A model generated the notes under the pieces. That model did no database searches and was not told where the DNA came from. It was given only the letters and a program-made list of their open reading frames with translations. A stretch of 64,000 nucleotides of DNA from positions 124,001 to 188,000 of the forward strand of contig NZ_JOGR01000012.1 in NCBI RefSeq assembly GCF_000719515.1, read 5' to 3'. This DNA is from Glycomyces sp. NRRL B-16210 (GTDB taxonomy: Bacteria; Actinomycetota; Actinomycetes; Mycobacteriales; Micromonosporaceae). Positions 15,336 through 24,450 of the stretch are shown one piece after another; within the stretch, counting starts at the first letter, position 1, and each line of letters begins with the position of its first letter. Made by a program: the position numbers and the translations under genes.

Positions 15336-16574
15336 ATGACCGCTTCACCGCTCGACCGCGTCATCCGCTCCCACCGCGCCGCGGACGCCGTCCTCACGCT
15401 CACCGACGCCGACGGGCCCATCGCCGGCCGCGAAGTCCGCCTCGAACAGACCCGCCACAAGTTCCTCTTCGGCTGCACCGGCTTCGAGTTCGAGGCCCTC
15501 GCCAACGGCGACTCCAAGGACCCCGACCGCGACGCCCTCCTCGCCGAGCGCTGGGAAGGCCTCTTCAACTTCGCGACCCTTCCCTTCTACTGGGGCCGTT
15601 ACGAACCCGAGCGCGGCAACCCGAACACCGAGCGGACCCTGAACACCGCCCGCTGGTTCGCCGACCGCGGCCACCCCGTCAAGGGTCACCCGCTCGCCTG
15701 GCACACCGTCACCGCCGACTGGCTCCTCGACCTCGACAACGCCGAGATCGCCGCCGCCCAGGTCGACCGCATCCGCCGCGAGGTCGAGGGCTTCGCCGGC
15801 GTCATCGACATGTGGGACGTCATCAACGAGGTCGTCATCATGCCGATCTTCGACAAGTACGACAACGGCATCACCCGCCTGTGCCGCGACATCGGGCGGA
15901 TTCCCATGGTCCGCATGGTCTTCGACGCCGCCCGCGAATCCAACCCGAGCGCGGTGCTGCTGCTCAACGACTTCGACATGTCCTCGGCGTACGAATGCCT
16001 CATCGAAGGCGTCCTCGAAGCGGGCATTCGAATTGACGTCCTCGGGCTCCAAAGCCATATGCACCAGGGCTACTGGGGCGAGGAGAAGACCCTCGGCATC
16101 CTCGACCGCTTCTCCCGCTACGGCCTTCCGATCCACTTCACCGAGACCACGATCGTCTCCGGCGACATCATGCCGCCCGAGATCGTCGACCTCAACGACC
16201 ACCAGGTCGACGAGTGGCCCTCCACCCCCGAGGGCGAGCAGCGCCAGGCCGACGAGATCGAGCGGCACTACAAGACCCTCCTGTCGCACCCCTCCGTCGA
16301 GGCCATGACCTACTGGGGCATGTCCGACGGCGGCTGGCTCGGCGCGCCCGGCGGGTTCCTCCGCGTCGACGGCAGCATCAAGCCCTCCTACGAGCGGCTG
16401 CACGCCCTCGTCAACGACGAATGGGGCACCGACGAGACCGTCCGCACCGACGACCAGGGCCGCGTGAGCTTCAACGGGTTCCTCGGCGACTACCGCGTCA
16501 CCTGCGGCGACGCCGCCGCGGACTTCAAACTCGACGCCCCCGGCGAAGCGGAGCTGACACTCGACCTCTCCTGA
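15336..16574 (+). CDS. GH10 endo-1,4-beta-xylanase without signal peptide
   Basis: A 412-aa glycoside hydrolase family 10 enzyme. The barrel begins around residue 35 (KFLFGCTGFEFEA) and shows family signatures: KGHPLAWH, the acid/base Glu in WDVINEV (E165), and the nucleophile Glu in HFTETT (E270). A small C-terminal beta segment (~residues 350-412) resembles the extra domain of intracellular GH10 proteins. No signal peptide is present, so it likely cleaves short imported xylo-oligosaccharides in the cytosol. ATG 15336 has GGAAGG 10 nt upstream; an in-frame ATG at 15318 is the alternative. It stands apart from the xylose operon but fits the same pathway. Confidence 0.85.
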   Translation: MTASPLDRVIRSHRAADAVLTLTDADGPIAGREVRLEQTRHKFLFGCTGFEFEALANGDSKDPDRDALLAERWEGLFNFATLPFYWGRYEPERGNPNTERTLNTARWFADRGHPVKGHPLAWHTVTADWLLDLDNAEIAAAQVDRIRREVEGFAGVIDMWDVINEVVIMPIFDKYDNGITRLCRDIGRIPMVRMVFDAARESNPSAVLLLNDFDMSSAYECLIEGVLEAGIRIDVLGLQSHMHQGYWGEEKTLGILDRFSRYGLPIHFTETTIVSGDIMPPEIVDLNDHQVDEWPSTPEGEQRQADEIERHYKTLLSHPSVEAMTYWGMSDGGWLGAPGGFLRVDGSIKPSYERLHALVNDEWGTDETVRTDDQGRVSFNGFLGDYRVTCGDAAADFKLDAPGEAELTLDLS

Positions 16575-16703
16575 GACGGTTTGAGACTTATGTGACACCC
16601 GAGGCGTGGGAGGGTGCCCATGCAGTGGTGATGCAGGTGGGGTACGTGTATATGATTCGCGAACCCGCCCCCCTTCTGCATCCCAACTGGCACGGAGTGT
16701 CAT

Positions 16704-18197
16704 ATGAGCAAGTCACCCACCCTGAAGACCTTCGCCCGCGTCGGTGCCCTCGCCGCCGCGGGCACCCTCGCGCTCACCCTCGGCATCGTCTACGCGGGTG
16801 GCGCCTCGGCCGACCCCGTGACCGTCGACCCGCTCGCGGGCGTCGAGGGCTTCAACACCGTCTCCCGCTACGGGACCACCCTCGCCTCCACCGAGATGGA
16901 AGGCCCCGCCGCGGTCGGCGGCGACCTGACCCTCCTCGGCGGTTACAACATCGCCGCCCACAGCGCGGGCCAGTTTACCGCCCCCGGCGAGAACGTCCCC
17001 AGCGCCCTGGTCGTCGCCGGCGGCGTCGACTGGCCCGCCAGCAGCGGCTACGCCCGCGTCCTCAACGGCTACGTGAAGATCGGCGACCTCGCCGGCACCG
17101 ACGTGCTCACCAAGGACATGAACCAGGCCTCCCGCACCACCCGCGCCGTCCCCGCGGGCGCCGGCTACGACGCGAACGTGCGCGTCGAGACCACCGTCAA
17201 CCAGCCCGCCGAATCGGTCGGCGCCGACACCGGCCTCGACTTCGAAGCGCTCTTCGCCGACTTCGAGCGCCGCTCCGACCTGCTCGCGAGCTGCGAGGGC
17301 GCGGGCGTGCTCAACCTGACGGGCGCGGAACTCAACGCGCTCGCCGAGTTCAAGTTCGCCACCGCCCCGAGCGCCGCGAACCCGGTCGTGATCAATGTGG
17401 ACACCACGGCGACCGGCGGCGTGTTCGAGTGGCGCACCCCGAACATGCCCGGCATCGGCTCCGCGCTCGCCCCGTACATCATCTGGAACTTCCCCGACGC
17501 CACCGAGCTGACGATCACCGGCGGCGACTCCGTCGAAGGCACGATCTACGCCCCGCGCGCGGACTTCACCGACAAGTCGCCCTCGAACGTCGAGGGCGCC
17601 ATCGTGGCCGCGACCCTGAGCCTCGGCACCGCCCGCGACAACGGCGGCGAGGTCCACCACCACCCCTTCACCGGCTCGTTCGAGTGCGAGGGCGAAGAGG
17701 AGCCGGGCGAGTCGCCTTCCGAGGATGAGTCGACCACCCCTGGCGAGGAGACTCCTTCCGAGGATGAGTCCACGACTCCGGGCGAAGAGACTCCCACCGA
17801 CGACGAGTCCACGACTCCGGGCGAAGAAACGCCTTCTGAGGATGAGTCGACTACCCCGGGCGAGGAGACTCCCACCGAGGACGAGTCCACCACTCCGGGC
17901 GAGGAAACTCCCTCCGACGATGACTCCACCTCTCCCGGCGAGGAGACCTCTTCCGGCCAGGAGTCGCCTTCCGACGAGGTCTCCACCGTTCCCGGCGACG
18001 AGACGACCACCGACGAGGCCTCGACCACCGACGCCGCTTCGACCACTGACAAGGCCTCGACCACCCCTGTCGGCGAGGCCCTCCCCATCACCGGTTCCTC
18101 GCTCACCGCGATGGTGGCCGTGGCGGTAGGCGCCATGGCCGCCGGTGCAGCCGCGCTCTGGGTCCTCCGGACCCGCCGCGCCCGCACCGAGCACTAG
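16704..18197 (+). CDS. Surface protein: choice-of-anchor A domain, acidic repeats, LPxTG-type sorting signal
   Basis: A 497-aa exported protein. Residues 1-37 are a signal peptide ending near ASA|DP. Residues ~40-325 match the choice-of-anchor A domain (VDPLAGVEGFNTVSRYGTTL; VGGDLTLLGGYNIA). A linker of near-identical acidic repeats (SEDESTTPGEETP, about six copies, residues ~333-415) and a Thr/Ser-rich stretch follow. The C-terminus is a sortase signal: LPITG, a hydrophobic helix and a basic tail RTRRARTEH. It should be covalently attached to the cell wall by a sortase encoded elsewhere. GGAG lies 6 nt before ATG 16704. Function on the surface is unknown; adhesion is a guess. Confidence 0.85.
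   Translation: MSKSPTLKTFARVGALAAAGTLALTLGIVYAGGASADPVTVDPLAGVEGFNTVSRYGTTLASTEMEGPAAVGGDLTLLGGYNIAAHSAGQFTAPGENVPSALVVAGGVDWPASSGYARVLNGYVKIGDLAGTDVLTKDMNQASRTTRAVPAGAGYDANVRVETTVNQPAESVGADTGLDFEALFADFERRSDLLASCEGAGVLNLTGAELNALAEFKFATAPSAANPVVINVDTTATGGVFEWRTPNMPGIGSALAPYIIWNFPDATELTITGGDSVEGTIYAPRADFTDKSPSNVEGAIVAATLSLGTARDNGGEVHHHPFTGSFECEGEEEPGESPSEDESTTPGEETPSEDESTTPGEETPTDDESTTPGEETPSEDESTTPGEETPTEDESTTPGEETPSDDDSTSPGEETSSGQESPSDEVSTVPGDETTTDEASTTDAASTTDKASTTPVGEALPITGSSLTAMVAVAVGAMAAGAAALWVLRTRRARTEH
17700..17940 (+). repeat. In-gene tandem repeat (acidic Ser/Thr/Pro/Glu)
   Basis: About six imperfect 39-bp units encode (S/T)(E/D)DESTTPGEETP in the cell-wall linker of the surface protein. 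Copy number is likely to vary between strains. Confidence 0.75.
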
Positions 18198-18207
18198 ACC
18201 GCGCCCG

Positions 18208-18240
18208 ACCCGGTCGGCGGCACACCGCCGCCGACCGGGT
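18208..18240 (+). terminator. Terminator after the surface-protein gene
   Basis: A perfect 13-bp stem (ACCCGGTCGGCGG, 18208-18220, with 18228-18240) and a 7-nt loop, 11 nt after the stop codon. Confidence 0.8.
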
Positions 18241-18318
18241 TCCGCGCGTTCATGACGGAGTCATGACGGCCCGCCATACCGTTCCGAGTCGTTGGGACGC
18301 GAATGACGGGAGCGCCGC

Positions 18319-20301
18319 ATGAGACCACTCCGAGACGAGGAGCCGAGGCGGATCGGGCCCTACCGCGTGCTCGCCGAACTCGGCGAGGGCGGCATGGGCC
18401 GGGTCCTGCTCGCCGCCGCCGACGACGGACAACTGGTGGCGCTCAAGGTCATGCGCCCGCACCTGCTCCACGACGCCCAGTTCCGCTTCCGGTTCCGCCG
18501 CGAGGTCATCACCTCCCGCGAGGTCGCCGCCAGCCCCTGGACCGCCGCGGTGCTCGCCTCCGACGAGGACGCCCCCGAACCCTGGCTCGCCTCCGAGTTC
18601 TTCCACGGCCCCACCCTCGCCGAGGCGATCGGCGCCAACGGGCCCCTCGACGAACCGGCCTCCCGCCGCCTCATGCACGGCCTCGCCGCGGGCCTGGCCG
18701 ACGTCCACCGGCACAACGTGGTCCACCGCGATCTCAAACCGTCCAATGTGATCCTCACCGAGGACGGCGTGAAGATCATCGACTTCGGGATCGCCCGCGT
18801 CCCCGGCCCCCAAGGCGACGCGACCATCACCGAGACCGGCGCGCTCGTCGGCGCCCCCGCCTACATGTCGCCCGAGCAGATCACCAAGCGGCCCGTCGGC
18901 CCGCCCTCCGACCTGTTCTCCTTGGGCACCAGCGTCATCACCGCGGGCACCGGCCAGAGCCCGTTCGACGCCGAGTCGCTGTTCGACATCATGTCGAACG
19001 TCGTCAACGGCCGCCCCGACCTCCGCGCCCTCCCGGTGAGCCTGCGCCCCCTCGTCGAGGCGTGCATGGACAAGGACCCCGACCGTCGCGTCACCGCCGC
19101 CGACCTCCTCGCCCGCGTCGGCGAGCCCCTCGCGGGCCCGTGGCCGCCGTCGATCGCGGCCCTCGAAGCGCGCCAGCGGGACGAGGTCGCCGACCTGGCG
19201 CGGCGCAACGGCTGGGACACGCAGGTGCGCCCCGACCGCACGGTGGTCATGTTCGGCCCCGGCTTCGTGCCCGCCGGCGACCCGATGCCCGAGGGCCCCA
19301 CCGTGGTGCAAGGCGCGGCCCAGGACGCCGGAGACCCGATCCCCGAAGGCCCCACGACGCCGTACCCGCCGGACGGGTCCTTTCCCCATCCGCCGGGCGG
19401 GCTGCCTCCCGCGCCGAAGCCGGACCGGACGATCCTATACGGCGCGTTCGCGATCGTCGCCGTCATCGCCCTCGCCGGACTCGTGTTCCTGCTGGGCGAC
19501 CGCGACGAACCGGAGCCAGGGAGCGGCGCGGGCGAGGAGTCCGAGGAGACCTCCGCCTACGAGGACTGGGACGGGGACTGGGATTCGGAGACCACCGCCA
19601 CCGAGCCCGAACCGGAGCCCGATCCGATCCGCGACGCCGCGATCGGCGACTGCTTCTACGACTACGGCGGCGAGTTCGAGGCCGACCTGGAGCCGGCCTA
19701 CTGCGACGACGGCACCTTCGAGGTCGTGGACGTCTTCTACGGCAACACGGACCTGTCCTCGTGCGATTACACCGACCGCGTGAGCACGCGCGTCTCCTCC
19801 TCGGCCCACGACATGGTGCTGTGCCTGAGCTACCGGCACGGCTACGGCGACGCCTACCACGCCGAGGTCGGCGAATGCGTGTTCGGGCCGGAGGAGGCCG
19901 ACTCCGTCTGGTACGTCATCGACTGCCAGACAGGGGCTTTCAGAGTCCTGGAGCGCCTCCCCGGCGAGTCGGACATGGACCTGTGCACCGACTCGACCTA
20001 CTACAACCACGCGTTCTGGTTCACCACCTCGGAGACCTATCTCGATGTGCTGCTGTGCCTCCAGTACATCTACCCCGACGACATGGGCTACGCGGAGCTG
20101 AACAACTGCATGTACATGAGCGGCGATCCCTCGGCGGGAGCGACCTACACCTTCAGCGACTGCGACGGCGCGAACGTCTACGTGACCGGCCGGACCGACG
20201 AGTACGAGGCGTCCGGGTTCTGCGGCAACGACGGCTGGAGCACCTGGGCCAGCAGCGATTTCGCGGTCCACAGGTACACCGTCTGCTGGCGGTACCTCTG
20301 A
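18319..20301 (+). CDS. Membrane Ser/Thr protein kinase with triplicated 4-Cys ectodomain
   Basis: A 660-aa PknB-type kinase. Residues ~12-270 hold all catalytic motifs: glycine loop GEGGMGRV, VALK lysine, HRDLKPSN catalytic loop, DFG and the PAYMSPEQ activation segment. A Pro-rich juxtamembrane linker carries two PEGPT repeats, and one membrane helix lies at ~373-393. The outer part (~residues 444-660) consists of three tandem repeats, each with four cysteines. The spacing between the second and third Cys is 19 residues in all three, and segments such as VLCLSYRHG, LLCLQYIYP and TVCWRYL align. This resembles LppU/SCO3897-type sensor domains. It probably senses an extracellular signal; the ligand is unknown. 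GGGAG lies before ATG 18319, and TACCGT at 18277 is a likely -10. Confidence 0.88.
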   Translation: MRPLRDEEPRRIGPYRVLAELGEGGMGRVLLAAADDGQLVALKVMRPHLLHDAQFRFRFRREVITSREVAASPWTAAVLASDEDAPEPWLASEFFHGPTLAEAIGANGPLDEPASRRLMHGLAAGLADVHRHNVVHRDLKPSNVILTEDGVKIIDFGIARVPGPQGDATITETGALVGAPAYMSPEQITKRPVGPPSDLFSLGTSVITAGTGQSPFDAESLFDIMSNVVNGRPDLRALPVSLRPLVEACMDKDPDRRVTAADLLARVGEPLAGPWPPSIAALEARQRDEVADLARRNGWDTQVRPDRTVVMFGPGFVPAGDPMPEGPTVVQGAAQDAGDPIPEGPTTPYPPDGSFPHPPGGLPPAPKPDRTILYGAFAIVAVIALAGLVFLLGDRDEPEPGSGAGEESEETSAYEDWDGDWDSETTATEPEPEPDPIRDAAIGDCFYDYGGEFEADLEPAYCDDGTFEVVDVFYGNTDLSSCDYTDRVSTRVSSSAHDMVLCLSYRHGYGDAYHAEVGECVFGPEEADSVWYVIDCQTGAFRVLERLPGESDMDLCTDSTYYNHAFWFTTSETYLDVLLCLQYIYPDDMGYAELNNCMYMSGDPSAGATYTFSDCDGANVYVTGRTDEYEASGFCGNDGWSTWASSDFAVHRYTVCWRYL

Positions 20302-20317
20302 CGCCCGCGGCCCGCGC

Positions 20318-21493
20318 TCACCGCTCGGAGTCGGTGAACGCCTCCTCCACGGCCGCCTCGCTCAGCCCGTAGCGTTCGAGTCCGTGCCGCCCGGTGGTCG
20401 CGCGCGTCAACGGCCCGGCGATGTCGTTGAGTCCCAATGCGTCGCGCTGGGTCCACTGCGTACCGAGCCGCTCGTAGAGCTCGGGCGCGTACTTGTGCGG
20501 GTCGAAGGTCATCCGGTGGTAGTTGAGGTCGATGACGGCGCTTTCAGGAAGGGCGCGACGAAGTTTGCGTCCGCGCTGCACCGTGTCGGCCAGGGCGCCG
20601 AGCCAGGACCGCCCGATGCGCAGCGGGTCGACGTCCTTGTGGTGCATGCCTTCGAGGGCTTCGACCAGCGAGCAGAAGGAGGCGACGGCGGCGGTCGGGT
20701 CCCGCTGGGTCCACACGAACACCGCGTCGGGGAAGACCTGGCGGATCACGTCGAGGTGGGCCACGTGCCCGGGGAAGCGCAGAATCCAGCGCTTGGGCTC
20801 GCGCCCGTACTGGAGCACCTGGAGGATCTGCTTGAGGTAGGCGTAGTCGGCGGTGAGGTCGAACTGCTCGAGCCGGGCGCGGTAGTCGGGCATGGGCGCG
20901 CAGCGCAGCGGCCGGTACGTGTGCCACATGACCGCGGCCGAGTCGCCCGGCCAGTCGGCGCGCTGCGGGTTGATCGCGTCGCCGCCGGGAGTGAGCGCGG
21001 TGAGCGCTTCGAGTTGGCGCGCGACGGCGTCGCGGCTGCGGTCGGCGTCGGAGCCGTCGCGGTCGAGGCCGGTGCGCAGCAGCTCCCACACCAGCGGCCC
21101 GCGGTGCGGCTCGGAGCTGGCGAGGATGCGCTGGATGAGTCCCCCCGCGGTGCGCGGCAGACCCACGATGAACACCGGCCGCTCGATCGCCTCCGCCGCG
21201 ACGAGCGGGTTCTGGGCGTGGATCCACTTGACGCGCAGGCGGTTCTCAAGGCGCTGCTCGGCCTCGCGCAACTGGGCGGTCCACCCGACCGGGGTGAGCC
21301 CCTGGACGCGGGCGAAGCACTGGAGGAGGAAGCCGAGGTCGTCGATGAAGGCCCGGTCCTGCTCGTCGGGCTCGAAGTCGGAGGCGGCCGCCGTCGCGTC
21401 GGCCTTGGCGTGCCAGGCCGCCAAGGCCTGTCCGGGGTCGCGTCGGGCCCTCGCCGCGGGGCCGAGGGTCGCGTTGAGCACCAAACGTCGCAT
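20318..21493 (-). CDS. Sulfotransferase-family protein
   Basis: A 391-aa PAPS-type sulfotransferase-like protein. The 5' phosphosulfate-binding loop is at residues ~107-125 (PVFIVGLPRTAGGLIQRIL) and a 3' phosphate-binding region around VWTQRDPTAAVASFCSL. The P-loop reads PRTAGG where family members usually have PR(S/T)GTT, so cofactor binding may differ. No signal peptide. AAGGA lies 8 nt before ATG 21493. The gene stands alone and converges on the kinase gene. Substrate unknown. Confidence 0.75.
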   Translation of the reverse strand: MRRLVLNATLGPAARARRDPGQALAAWHAKADATAAASDFEPDEQDRAFIDDLGFLLQCFARVQGLTPVGWTAQLREAEQRLENRLRVKWIHAQNPLVAAEAIERPVFIVGLPRTAGGLIQRILASSEPHRGPLVWELLRTGLDRDGSDADRSRDAVARQLEALTALTPGGDAINPQRADWPGDSAAVMWHTYRPLRCAPMPDYRARLEQFDLTADYAYLKQILQVLQYGREPKRWILRFPGHVAHLDVIRQVFPDAVFVWTQRDPTAAVASFCSLVEALEGMHHKDVDPLRIGRSWLGALADTVQRGRKLRRALPESAVIDLNYHRMTFDPHKYAPELYERLGTQWTQRDALGLNDIAGPLTRATTGRHGLERYGLSEAAVEEAFTDSER

Positions 21494-21516
21494 GAAGGGC
21501 GTCCTTCGGAACCATG

Positions 21517-21545
21517 TCCCTAAAGGAACATATCGTCACTGCCAA
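21517..21545 (-). promoter_or_regulatory. Possible sulfotransferase promoter
   Basis: On the minus strand TTGGCA (21545-21540), a 17-nt spacer and TAGGGA (21522-21517). The remainder of 21546-21761 shows no coding signal. Confidence 0.4.
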
Positions 21546-21761
21546 GAGGCACAATATAACCGACGGCCGCCTATTCTGTACAGACCCGCCGCCGAGTGCA
21601 CCAATCGGACCGGTCGAGTCGGTGAATCCCCAATGGACTCAAGTGGACTCCTGAATCGACGAATGCCCTTGCGGCCGTTGGCGATCAATGCGCATCGGCC
21701 GCGGCATAGCGCGCGCAAGTAGTTTGGTACGCTGTGCGCAAGCTTGTCTTCGAGGGGTATC

Positions 21762-21793
21762 GGCCCTGGTCGGCGTCACCGCCGGCCAGGGCC
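21762..21793 (-). terminator. Hairpin downstream of the aldehyde dehydrogenase gene
   Basis: GGCCCTGG (21762-21769) pairs with CCAGGGCC (21786-21793), with an inner CGGCG/CGCCG stem. It lies 17 nt past the stop at 21810. Confidence 0.5.
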
Positions 21794-21809
21794 TTTCTCG
21801 TCCCCGGGG

Positions 21810-23216
21810 TCAGCGCAGGCGCCGCAGCACCTGCTCCTTGAGCGCGGTGAACGGCGGGTACACCACCCGCAGCGTGTCCGGCGCCAGCGGCTTGTCCAGC
21901 ACCGACTTCGCATGGCTGAACGTCTCGATCGAGGCCTTCCCGTGGTAGGACCCGAGCCCGGAGTGCCCGACCCCGCCGAACGGCAGCCCCGGCACGTCGA
22001 TGTGCGCCATCGGCGCGTTGAAGCCCACCGCCCCCGAGGAGGTCCGCGTCAAGATCCTGCGCCGCGTCAGGTCCGAATCGGTGAACGCGTACAGCGCCAG
22101 CGGCTTCTCGCCCGCGTTCACGTGCGCGATCGCCTCGTCCAATGCGTCGACGGTGAGGATCGGCAGGATCGGCCCGAAGACCTCCTCGCCCATCACCGCG
22201 TCCTCGGGCGACACGTCGGCGATCACCGTCGGCGCGATGTACCGCTCGTCCCGGTTGTGCCCGCCCCCGCACACCAGCCGCCCCTCGCCGAGGAACCGCG
22301 CCAAGCGGTCGAACGCCGCCTCGTCGATGATCCGGCCCAGGTCCGGGCTCTCGGCCGGCGCGTGACCGTACATCTCCCGCACCGCCTCGGCCAGGTGCTT
22401 CTCCAGCTCCGGGCCGACGCCGCCGACCGCGATCACGTAGTCGGGGGCGATGCAGGTCTGGCCCGCGTTCATGAACTTGCCCCAGACGATCCGCCGCGCC
22501 GCCGTCGCCAGGTCCGTGCCCGGCTCGACGATCGCCGGGCTCTTCCCGCCCAGCTCCAAGGTCACCGGCGTCAGGTGCTCGGCCGCGGCCTTCGCGACCA
22601 CCTTCCCGACGCGGGCCGAGCCGGTGAAGAAGATGTGGTCGACCCGCTCGGCCAGCAGCGCCGAGGTCGCCTCCGCGCCGCCCTGGACCACCGCCACCGC
22701 CTCGGGGTCGAGGTAGCGCCCGATGAGCTCGTCGAGGAGCGCCGCGGTGGCCCCCGCGGCCTCGCTCGGCTTCACCACGACCGTGTTCCCGCAGGCCAGA
22801 GCCCCGGCCAGCGGCGCGAGCAGGAGCTGCACCGGGTAGTTGAACGGCCCGATCACCGTCACGACGCCGAGCGGCTCGCGCAGCACGTACGCCTTCGCGG
22901 GTTGGAGGTGCGGAGGCGTGTGCACCCGCTTGGGCCGCAGCCACGAGCGCAGGTGCTTGCGCAGCGTGCGCACCTCGGCGGCGACGAAGTCGATCTCGGC
23001 GAGGAACGACTCGGGCGCGGCCTTGCCCAGGTCGAAGCGCAGCGCGCCGGTCAGCTCGTCCCCGGATTCGCGCAGCATCCGGTCCAGGCCCTTCAGCTGC
23101 TCCAGCCGCCAGGGGATCGGCTTGGTCCGCCCTGTCGCGAAATGGCCCCGCAGTCGGGCGACGGTCGCGGAGACGCTCTCGTTCACCGATGCCCCGGCTC
23201 TAGTCAGTCCTGACAC
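21810..23216 (-). CDS. Aldehyde dehydrogenase family protein (class 3-like)
   Basis: A 468-aa NAD(P)-dependent aldehyde dehydrogenase, oxidising aldehydes to acids. It shows GPFNYPVQL, the cofactor motif FTGSARVGK, the general base Glu in LELGGKSP and the catalytic Cys in NAGQTCIAPDY. Length and the ending (GKASIETFSHAKSVL) fit the class 3/fatty-aldehyde group. The start is GTG 23216, because AAAGGAG (23223-23229) lies 6 nt upstream. The frame could extend to 23384, but that would overlap the divergent antiporter gene. Physiological substrate unknown. Confidence 0.88.
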   Translation of the reverse strand: MSGLTRAGASVNESVSATVARLRGHFATGRTKPIPWRLEQLKGLDRMLRESGDELTGALRFDLGKAAPESFLAEIDFVAAEVRTLRKHLRSWLRPKRVHTPPHLQPAKAYVLREPLGVVTVIGPFNYPVQLLLAPLAGALACGNTVVVKPSEAAGATAALLDELIGRYLDPEAVAVVQGGAEATSALLAERVDHIFFTGSARVGKVVAKAAAEHLTPVTLELGGKSPAIVEPGTDLATAARRIVWGKFMNAGQTCIAPDYVIAVGGVGPELEKHLAEAVREMYGHAPAESPDLGRIIDEAAFDRLARFLGEGRLVCGGGHNRDERYIAPTVIADVSPEDAVMGEEVFGPILPILTVDALDEAIAHVNAGEKPLALYAFTDSDLTRRRILTRTSSGAVGFNAPMAHIDVPGLPFGGVGHSGLGSYHGKASIETFSHAKSVLDKPLAPDTLRVVYPPFTALKEQVLRRLR

Positions 23217-23308
23217 AAAACGCTCCTTTAGCGCACCCTGAACATGAACCACGTACAAGGGACGGTCCGAGTGTGTTATGGCACATGCTAGCGGTGTAGT
23301 CCCTGAAG

Positions 23309-23314
23309 TATCGT
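23309..23314 (+). promoter_or_regulatory. -10 box for the Ca2+/H+ antiporter gene
   Basis: TATCGT lies 26 nt upstream of ATG 23341, giving a leader of about 20 nt that contains AGGA. Confidence 0.45.
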
Positions 23315-23340
23315 CACAGCCTCGTGCCAGGATTTCCGTC

Positions 23341-24438
23341 ATGAGCACCGCGACACGATCCCCGCTATTGTCCTGGACCGTCATCGCCCCGCTGGTAGGA
23401 ACGGTGGTGCTCGCCCTGACTTGGGGCCGCTATCTAGGCGCGATCCCCATCGCGGTCGTCGCGGTGGCCCTCATCGGGACGGTCCTGGCGGCCGTCCACC
23501 ACGCCGAGGTCGTGGCCCACCGCGTCGGCGAACCCTATGGCTCCCTGGTGCTCGCCGTGGCCGTCACCGTCATCGAGGTGGCCCTGATCCTCACCGTCAT
23601 GGCCTCGGGCGGCCACGACGCCGAGACGCTCGCGCGTGACACGGTGTTCGCCGCGGTCATGATCACCATGAACGGCATCGTCGGCATCGCGCTGCTGGTC
23701 GGGGCCCTCAAATTCGGTTTCACCCATTTCAATCCGGAGGGCTCGGGCGCGGCGCTGGCTACCGTGGCGACCCTCGCGACGCTCGGACTGGTGCTGCCGA
23801 CCTTCACCACGAGCGAGTCGGGTCCGGAGTTCTCTCCCTCGCAACTGGTCTTCGCCGCATTGGCATCGATCGTCCTGTATGGACTGTTCGTGTTCACGCA
23901 GACGGGCCGCCACCGCGACTTCTTCCTGCCGGTGACGGCCACCGGCGTGGTCGCCGAGGACGAGCACGCGAAGCCGCCGAGCGGCAGGACGGCCCTGCTG
24001 AGCCTGGCGATGCTCATGGTCGCGCTGATCGGCGTGGTCGGCCTGGCGAAGGTCGAGTCCCCGGCGATCAAAGCGGGCGTGGACGCGGCGGGCTTCCCGG
24101 CCTCCTCGGTCGGTGTGGCGATCGCGCTGCTGGTGCTGCTGCCGGAGTCGATCGCGGCGACCCGCGCGGCCTCGCGCGAGCGCATCCAGACGAGCATCAA
24201 CCTCGGCTACGGCTCGGCGATGGCCTCGATCGGCCTGACGATCCCGGCGATCGCGATCGCCTCGTTCTTCATGGACGGCCCGCTCATGCTGGGCCTGGAC
24301 TCGACGCAGATCGTGCTCCTGGGCCTGACGGTGGTCGTGAGCGTCCTGACGGTGGTGCCCGGCCGGGCGACCCGCCTCCAGGGCGGGGTGCACCTGGCGC
24401 TGCTGGCGGCCTACCTGTTCCTGGCGATCAACCCGTAG
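23341..24438 (+). CDS. chaA: Calcium/proton antiporter, ChaA-like
   Basis: A 365-aa CaCA-superfamily membrane protein with about eleven helices in two homologous halves. The first alpha-repeat shows VAVTVIEVALILTVMASGG, with its acidic Glu, and the second VLLPESIAATRAA. Such proteins expel Ca2+ or Na+/K+ in exchange for protons. ATG 23341 follows an AGGA site; an upstream ATG at 23278 gives a polar, unlikely N-terminus. It is divergent from aldehyde dehydrogenase and converges on the TauE/SafE gene 12 nt away. Confidence 0.85.
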   Translation: MSTATRSPLLSWTVIAPLVGTVVLALTWGRYLGAIPIAVVAVALIGTVLAAVHHAEVVAHRVGEPYGSLVLAVAVTVIEVALILTVMASGGHDAETLARDTVFAAVMITMNGIVGIALLVGALKFGFTHFNPEGSGAALATVATLATLGLVLPTFTTSESGPEFSPSQLVFAALASIVLYGLFVFTQTGRHRDFFLPVTATGVVAEDEHAKPPSGRTALLSLAMLMVALIGVVGLAKVESPAIKAGVDAAGFPASSVGVAIALLVLLPESIAATRAASRERIQTSINLGYGSAMASIGLTIPAIAIASFFMDGPLMLGLDSTQIVLLGLTVVVSVLTVVPGRATRLQGGVHLALLAAYLFLAINP

Positions 24439-24450
24439 GGCGCGGCCCCC

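Noticed and set aside
17700..17960. Tandem repeats considered as a CRISPR or mobile-element end
   Set aside because: In-frame protein linker repeats of the surface protein.
21600..21760. Possible small gene or RNA in the gap upstream of the sulfotransferase gene
   Set aside because: No tRNA-like fold, no ribosome binding site and no coherent coding frame.
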